NCBI RefSeq assembly: GCF_026672255.1
Contig: NZ_JAPOHA010000006.1
Location: 124,001-188,000, forward strand
Direction of reading: 5' to 3'
Length of the DNA stretch: 64,000 bases
DNA from: Caproiciproducens galactitolivorans
Lineage (GTDB): Bacteria > Bacillota > Clostridia > Oscillospirales > Acutalibacteraceae
The notes beneath the pieces were generated by a model that saw only the letters and a list, made by a program, of their open reading frames with translations, had not been told where the DNA came from and searched no databases. The position numbers were made by a program, and so were the translations under genes. Positions 60,901-64,000 of the stretch are shown in pieces (position 1 is the stretch's first letter; each line of letters starts with the position of its first letter).

Positions 60901-61677
60901 CAGCAAATCCTGTGCCCTCACAAGAGCGTCATTTGCCATGGTTGCGCCGCCGAGCCGCATGGTATCGATTCCTTTTTGCATTGCCTGCAAAGATTTTTCA
61001 TTTCCGGCCCGAAGCAAATGCATGCCCTGCCGCTCCGCGGTAAACGCAGTGTCGCTTCCGAAATCAATTATCCCGATGCGGCTGTCCGGTGAAGATTCGG
61101 CAACCTGTTCCGCGAAAATCTTTGCCGCCGATTTTAAAGAACCTATTTTCGAAGTGGCGTCATAAAATTGTGGCCTGTTAAGAGAACTTACGCTATACCA
61201 TGGGCCATAAGCAAAATAAACCCATTCTTTTGCGCTGAAATCGTATTTCGTAAGATAATAATCACGTCCACGGCTTTCTTTTACGTAATATGTTTTATTT
61301 TTGTCCAAAGCACTGCTGGAAGTGCCAATCAATGTCAGCTTACCGGCATCCATTGGATCCGCCATGCTGCCGGAACGGTCAAGCACTAAAACAATATCGC
61401 AGGGAATCTTTTCCGAGATAATCTGTTTTTTCGCTTCGACCCCTAAGTGAATATCAAAGACGCGGTCTGTTCCGCTGTCCACTGTTTTATGCATCGTAAC
61501 CTGTTCCGGTTTACCGGTGTCATAAACAATCGGCGCCGGATGGCCGGAATCGTATCCGGAATCTACTGTGGCGCAATACGCATTTAATCCCCCCGTAGTG
61601 TAAAGACAGCTTACAACGACTGCAAATGCCAGAATCAATGAGGTTGTGCGAAGCTGTACTTTTTTTAATGCGTTCAT
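57943..61677 (-). CDS. large secreted protein with two VWA domains and a C-terminal Cna-B/SpaA-like domain
   Basis: A 1244-residue exported protein. The signal peptide (1 to about 36) is followed by VWA domain 1 with MIDAS DRSGS (100-104) and FTDGQP, and VWA domain 2 with DCSGS (519-523) and FTDGEP. Both have a Tyr-rich insertion soon after the MIDAS loop. Stretches between and after look like beta-sandwich domains. A late segment (GQLQITKTVNDKYPAPAGVK) resembles a SpaA/Cna-B pilin fold. There is no LPxTG, no C-terminal TM and no anchor. This layout resembles pilus-tip adhesins such as RrgA. It is first gene of the operon, 42 bases before sipW. AGGAGC precedes the ATG. Confidence 0.87.
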   Translation of the reverse strand: MNALKKVQLRTTSLILAFAVVVSCLYTTGGLNAYCATVDSGYDSGHPAPIVYDTGKPEQVTMHKTVDSGTDRVFDIHLGVEAKKQIISEKIPCDIVLVLDRSGSMADPMDAGKLTLIGTSSSALDKNKTYYVKESRGRDYYLTKYDFSAKEWVYFAYGPWYSVSSLNRPQFYDATSKIGSLKSAAKIFAEQVAESSPDSRIGIIDFGSDTAFTAERQGMHLLRAGNEKSLQAMQKGIDTMRLGGATMANDALVRAQDLLREQSSWEKVSQEENRRKIVVFFTDGQPNYGNGFDPAAAREAEQQADNLRSEFDAVVYSIGVFGDLTGTALEQVTEFMNNVASYDENTDEKLYYPVGSAGTIGDAFDKVQETVGGLAGVQVRDYIDSRFSLVLSTLPKGATAHKDEHGEYVSWSGLTIDNDHLFSKTFQVRAKNSTGGKDYIPTNQAEFSGVYSDGELKYQFPEPRVKIDKVPATAGLTATKTSKLKDWDTRKYQIDLTATAQSETEETECEPCDIVMVLDCSGSMRYHMYSPENNPDPSESYFIYRSTATADDGPYQLVKYYKKGWYLYNGYNRYHDRDGWYYDDTNNNVMVTPTVDGDGKNNNYQFYNQESQTRMEALKSAANTFVGNVKKKSADSRIAVVSYANQNDTKNLTQGLVSVSDTDSDKIGAAIDSLNAVGSTYSNEGLEEARNIFDTDEDAADNKRMVILFTDGEPGPNGFDNYKGYITAAATIDQAEILKGEKGREVTSQVFFNACHSNFVASGSGCGATVYTVGVFSGVTGGRKELDDECMSRIASYKEGSETEKLYYAASNTAALNDIFTIISQEVGSISNAVITDVLDPRFDLCDANGNVLSRTGTHAVNGAQASYDDDQDCWRITWSGASIGVGTWADNKMTAPGWQKSIQIQAKDEFIGGNDIPTNIASESKIKIEDDFKLFGKESPTVNVKPIFYAGNDDKILFRGETVPDAQIDSYKIAGKDPFCGQEETGTFRYQWYKAAWENNAWVQKESLGAASDSPAFPSAITPDDSAAYMLAVTFSPSSSGAASKPNCTDPAHPNGRAAGSTLNTMNPINKTAPNGIYTVNVVKGQLQITKTVNDKYPAPAGVKAKQSFVFRVERRNQPDDPKAAETFYEVVTLSDNTLTANKTMTGLKKGFYKVTEETGDAWRYTLDSVQNNDTDSQKNKGMLYIGREETPGPSAQKAYFGAAPNSYGVPEKQATIAFLNHLTNGKWLGDTTVKVNTVHPAG

Positions 61678-62053
61678 ATAGCCACCGCTCCTTTTTCTCT
61701 AATAAGATAAGGAATATTATCCCATATAAATTGTCTATAACTGTAAAATCATTTCCAATAAAGATTATATTCTGTCTTAGTCACACCCCAGTCACAAACT
61801 TTAGCAAACTAAAATTTCTTATATAAATTTTTCACTTTTATTCGCGGAATTGGTTTATAAAAGATTTCATGCGCGCTTTGGACAAAGAACTGGCCGTCCC
61901 ATACGCAACATACGGGACGGCCTAACGTAAAAAACGCCCGGCATAAGCCGAGCGCTTTTGTATAATAAAACTCTTTTCTATATATATGTAATGAAAATAC
62001 ACCGTTCTTCGTCAGCAATCCGCAATATAGTAATAAGGTATATAGAATTTGTA
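61678..62053. other. 376-base intergenic region upstream of the surface operon
   Basis: It holds the leader of the VWA gene, for which no convincing sigma-A promoter could be placed, and two hairpins next to the flippase gene. The first (61892-61922, GGCCGTCCC / GGGACGGCC) has no T-run on either side. The second is the flippase terminator. Confidence 0.5.
61933..61960 (-). terminator. terminator of the flippase gene
   Basis: Minus strand GCG-C-TCGGC / GCCGG-G-CGC-type stem with a TTAT loop, followed by TTTTTT. It lies about 95 bases past the flippase stop. Confidence 0.7.
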
Positions 62054-63367
62054 TTACTTTTTGATAACCCGCTTGACGATTGCAATTTCTTCACTGCTTG
62101 GAATAACCAGCTTATAAAACGCTGTCTTCGTAAATTTGCAGAAAATCACAATGGAGGTGATTCCCTGCGCGGTCAGTGAAATAGAAGTCGATAATGCCGC
62201 ACCGTCAATGCCCATGCTGGGAATCAGCAGAAAGCTGAGGATGATGTTGAACACCACGCCGATGGCGGTCGAGATGATATTCAGCTCCGGTTTGCCGTAG
62301 GCCGCGATGGAATTTGCCAGAACCTTCGCATAGGTAATGAAAATGGAACCTACAATCAGGATGCGCAGCGCGGGAACAGCCGCAACATATTTCGGAAATA
62401 CGATCGGTACAAAAACCTGCGCAACCCAAGTCAATAAAAACGCACAGACGAAAGTAATATACGTTACGATTTTACAGGACATCAGCGTCAGTTTAACCTT
62501 ATCCTCCTGCACCTTCATTCCGGCGATTCGGGACATAATGACCATGCTGACGGCATTCGGCAGAAGCCAGACCTGCTCCATCAAGGTGGACGCGAAGGAA
62601 TAAACGCCGAGCGCGGCGACTTTGAAATAGCCTTTTACGATAAAATTCGCGGCATAGGTATTTAAATAGGTCAGAATATTGGAAACATGAGACTTTAAGC
62701 TGTATTTAACAATGGAACCGGCGCTTACAACAATATCGTCTTCCTCCGCAATCTCCTGTTCCGGACTGCGGCGCAGTACCGAAATACACATGAAAATCAT
62801 TACGACCATAATCAGGATACTGGAAAGAATAATCACCATCGGTGTTTTCCAGAAGAATACGCTGAACGCGAAAAGGGTCGTCAGAATCCGCTGGATCAGC
62901 GTAATGATATTGTACGCGCTGAATTTGTTTTCTCCGCGCAGGATACAGGTGTACACCGTGGACAAAAAGGAAAAGATGCCGTAAACGACGGCAAGCACAC
63001 TGTACAGGAACGGGGTATCCGCAAAATAACTGTTCCGAAGAATAAACACACTCGCAAATCCCACAACGGCAATCAGCACGATAATCCAGATGCAGATGGT
63101 AGTGAGCGCTTTTTTTACGTTTTTCAGGCCGTAGCGCGAGGTGTAATAAATCACCGCCGAGCTGACGCTCATGGACAGAAACGTAACCAGAAGCGTACCG
63201 ACATACTGCAATTGCGTAATATATCCTTTGGAAGCCGGGTCCAGAACGCCGGTGATCACCAGCGCGGAGATAAATCCCATTCCCGCTCCGAACAAGGTGG
63301 TACCGAAGGTACTCAGCGCATCACGCACAATTGAACTTCTGATTTTGGGTTCTTTTTTATCTTTCAT
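62054..63367 (-). CDS. polysaccharide/lipid-linked oligosaccharide flippase (MOP superfamily)
   Basis: A 437-residue membrane protein with about 12-14 TM helices, of the Wzx/polysaccharide-biosynthesis branch of the MOP exporter superfamily. The opening helix STFGTTLFGAGMGFISALVITG, the loop LDPASKGYITQLQYVGTLLV and the late block YAKVLANSIAAYGKPELNIIS are typical. The substrate is unknown (teichoic acid, capsule or similar). ATG 63367 has GGAG 8 bases upstream. A strong promoter at 63414-63442 suggests a single-gene unit; no glycosyltransferases are visible beside it. Confidence 0.88.
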   Translation of the reverse strand: MKDKKEPKIRSSIVRDALSTFGTTLFGAGMGFISALVITGVLDPASKGYITQLQYVGTLLVTFLSMSVSSAVIYYTSRYGLKNVKKALTTICIWIIVLIAVVGFASVFILRNSYFADTPFLYSVLAVVYGIFSFLSTVYTCILRGENKFSAYNIITLIQRILTTLFAFSVFFWKTPMVIILSSILIMVVMIFMCISVLRRSPEQEIAEEDDIVVSAGSIVKYSLKSHVSNILTYLNTYAANFIVKGYFKVAALGVYSFASTLMEQVWLLPNAVSMVIMSRIAGMKVQEDKVKLTLMSCKIVTYITFVCAFLLTWVAQVFVPIVFPKYVAAVPALRILIVGSIFITYAKVLANSIAAYGKPELNIISTAIGVVFNIILSFLLIPSMGIDGAALSTSISLTAQGITSIVIFCKFTKTAFYKLVIPSSEEIAIVKRVIKK

Positions 63368-63413
63368 CAGCAATACTCCAATACCTTAATCTGCATAGAC
63401 ATGCATAAGGTAT

Positions 63414-63442
63414 ATTATAACATGGCAGATAAAAGATAACAA
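63414..63442 (-). promoter_or_regulatory. promoter of the flippase gene
   Basis: Minus strand -35 TTGTTA (63437-63442), 17-base spacer, -10 TATAAT (63414-63419) with TGT in front. The -35 region runs up to the end of the upstream ECF gene. Confidence 0.65.
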
Positions 63443-63453
63443 TATTTCGGGAA

Positions 63454-64000
63454 TTATTGATGAATCCGGCCGGTAATTTTATTGTCGGCCAGCGCCTTGC
63501 GGATGGCAAGGAACAAAGGAATGGAGACGCAGTCGGCAATAATGGCATTCGTCAGGCTTACACTGGCTTTGGTGATCATCAGCATTTTGACCGCACCCGC
63601 GGAGTTGCCCAAGAGCATTGCTTCGATATAGGACTTGCTTAAATACAGCGCACTGTAGGTAAGGGAACCCGCAACGGCGGCAAGAATCAGGCGGGAAAGT
63701 TTTTTCTTCGTCTGATCTCCGCCCCTCGCGATGATTCCGCATACAAACGCCATGAGGAATTTAAATACAAGGGTAAACGGCGCGCTGGAAGCCCACCCGC
63801 CGGTAATATCGAAAATAAACGAACCGACCCCCGCGGCAAAGCCTCCGTAAACCGGTCCCAGTACAAAACCGGACAGGATGCAGAACACATTTCCCAGGCT
63901 GAGCATCGTTCTGTCGCCCAGAACGGGAATCGGGATGTTCAGATAGGTGCCTACCAGCACCAGGGCACCCATGAGCCCGGTTAAGGCAATATTTGCGGTT
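63454..64000 (-). CDS. ECF transporter S component (vitamin uptake), 5' end missing
   Basis: A partial gene, open through the right edge: 181 residues plus stop are in the window (the frame continues in TANIALTGLMGALV before the apparent internal Met). It is a small integral membrane protein with five or six helices: a Pro-rich loop NIPIPVLGDRTMLSLGNVFC, then SGFVLGPVYGGFAAGVGSFI, FDITGG and the long C-terminal helices. This is the pattern of ECF-type S components, which bind a vitamin and dock to a shared ATPase module. The particular vitamin cannot be told. Confidence 0.82.
   Translation of the reverse strand, partial: TANIALTGLMGALVLVGTYLNIPIPVLGDRTMLSLGNVFCILSGFVLGPVYGGFAAGVGSFIFDITGGWASSAPFTLVFKFLMAFVCGIIARGGDQTKKKLSRLILAAVAGSLTYSALYLSKSYIEAMLLGNSAGAVKMLMITKASVSLTNAIIADCVSIPLFLAIRKALADNKITGRIHQ

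Noticed and set aside
61892-61922. Strong GC hairpin as a second flippase terminator
   Set aside because: It has no T-run on either strand; it is more likely a structural or regulatory hairpin, or chance, so only the second hairpin is called a terminator.

Overview
The window looks like a chromosomal segment of a low-to-mid GC Gram-positive anaerobe, most likely a clostridium of the Oscillospiraceae/Ruminococcaceae group. The signs are an anaerobic oxidative-stress pair (PerR and reverse rubrerythrin), a FeoA/FeoB/Feo-associated ferrous iron operon, an HrcA/CIRCE heat-shock site, a Bce-type peptide-antibiotic module, a SipW-type signal peptidase with TasA/camelysin-like proteins, strong GGAGG ribosome binding sites and consensus TTGACA/TATAAT promoters. 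The genus is not fixed by anything I can see. There is no rRNA, CRISPR array, phage, transposase or integrase. One tRNA-Gly (GCC) lies near the left edge.

Layout: 1-2500 holds the 5' end of typA, tRNA-Gly and a DnaD-like/DnaI-like helicase-loading pair. 2600-5900 is a polyamine operon (speD, Orn/Lys/Arg decarboxylase, speE). 6000-9400 is a leftward operon of two flavoproteins and a small membrane protein. 9600-10600 is perR with reverse rubrerythrin. 10.7-12.4 kb holds a YitT membrane protein and an unknown protein. 12.6-13.5 kb is an operator-controlled DUF6530/GIY-YIG pair. 13.6-17.4 kb carries a ribbon-helix-helix protein, clpB and a PPC/DUF296 gene. 17.4-18.6 kb is an AT-rich patch with two unknown exported or membrane proteins, one broken by a stop codon. 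18.8-22.5 kb has a Dabb protein, an MFS transporter and an amino acid permease. 22.6-25.1 kb is the feo operon. 25.3-29 kb has lactate dehydrogenase, an M29 aminopeptidase, a YgjP-like metalloprotease and an AlkD-like repair protein.

29-33.6 kb is a BceRSAB-type two-component/ABC module with a textbook BceR box. Then follow asparaginase, a chemoreceptor, a FadR-type GntR regulator and ilvD (sharing a 9-mer in their promoters), a secreted lipase, PAP2 phosphatase plus lipid kinase, an orphan ParA with a ComFB-domain protein, an HSL-type esterase, a PAS-GGDEF diguanylate cyclase, a YhaO/YhaN-like nuclease-ATPase pair, a second lipid kinase, and Hsp20 behind a perfect CIRCE.

54.3-61.7 kb is the most distinctive block: a leftward operon encoding a 1244-residue secreted protein with two VWA domains, a SipW-type signal peptidase, three small TasA/camelysin-like proteins and a cell-wall protein with a PPKTG sorting motif. 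Together they look like a surface fibre or matrix system: SipW would process the three small proteins, and the PPKTG protein could tether the assembly to the wall. The window ends with a polysaccharide flippase and a truncated ECF-type substrate-binding membrane protein.
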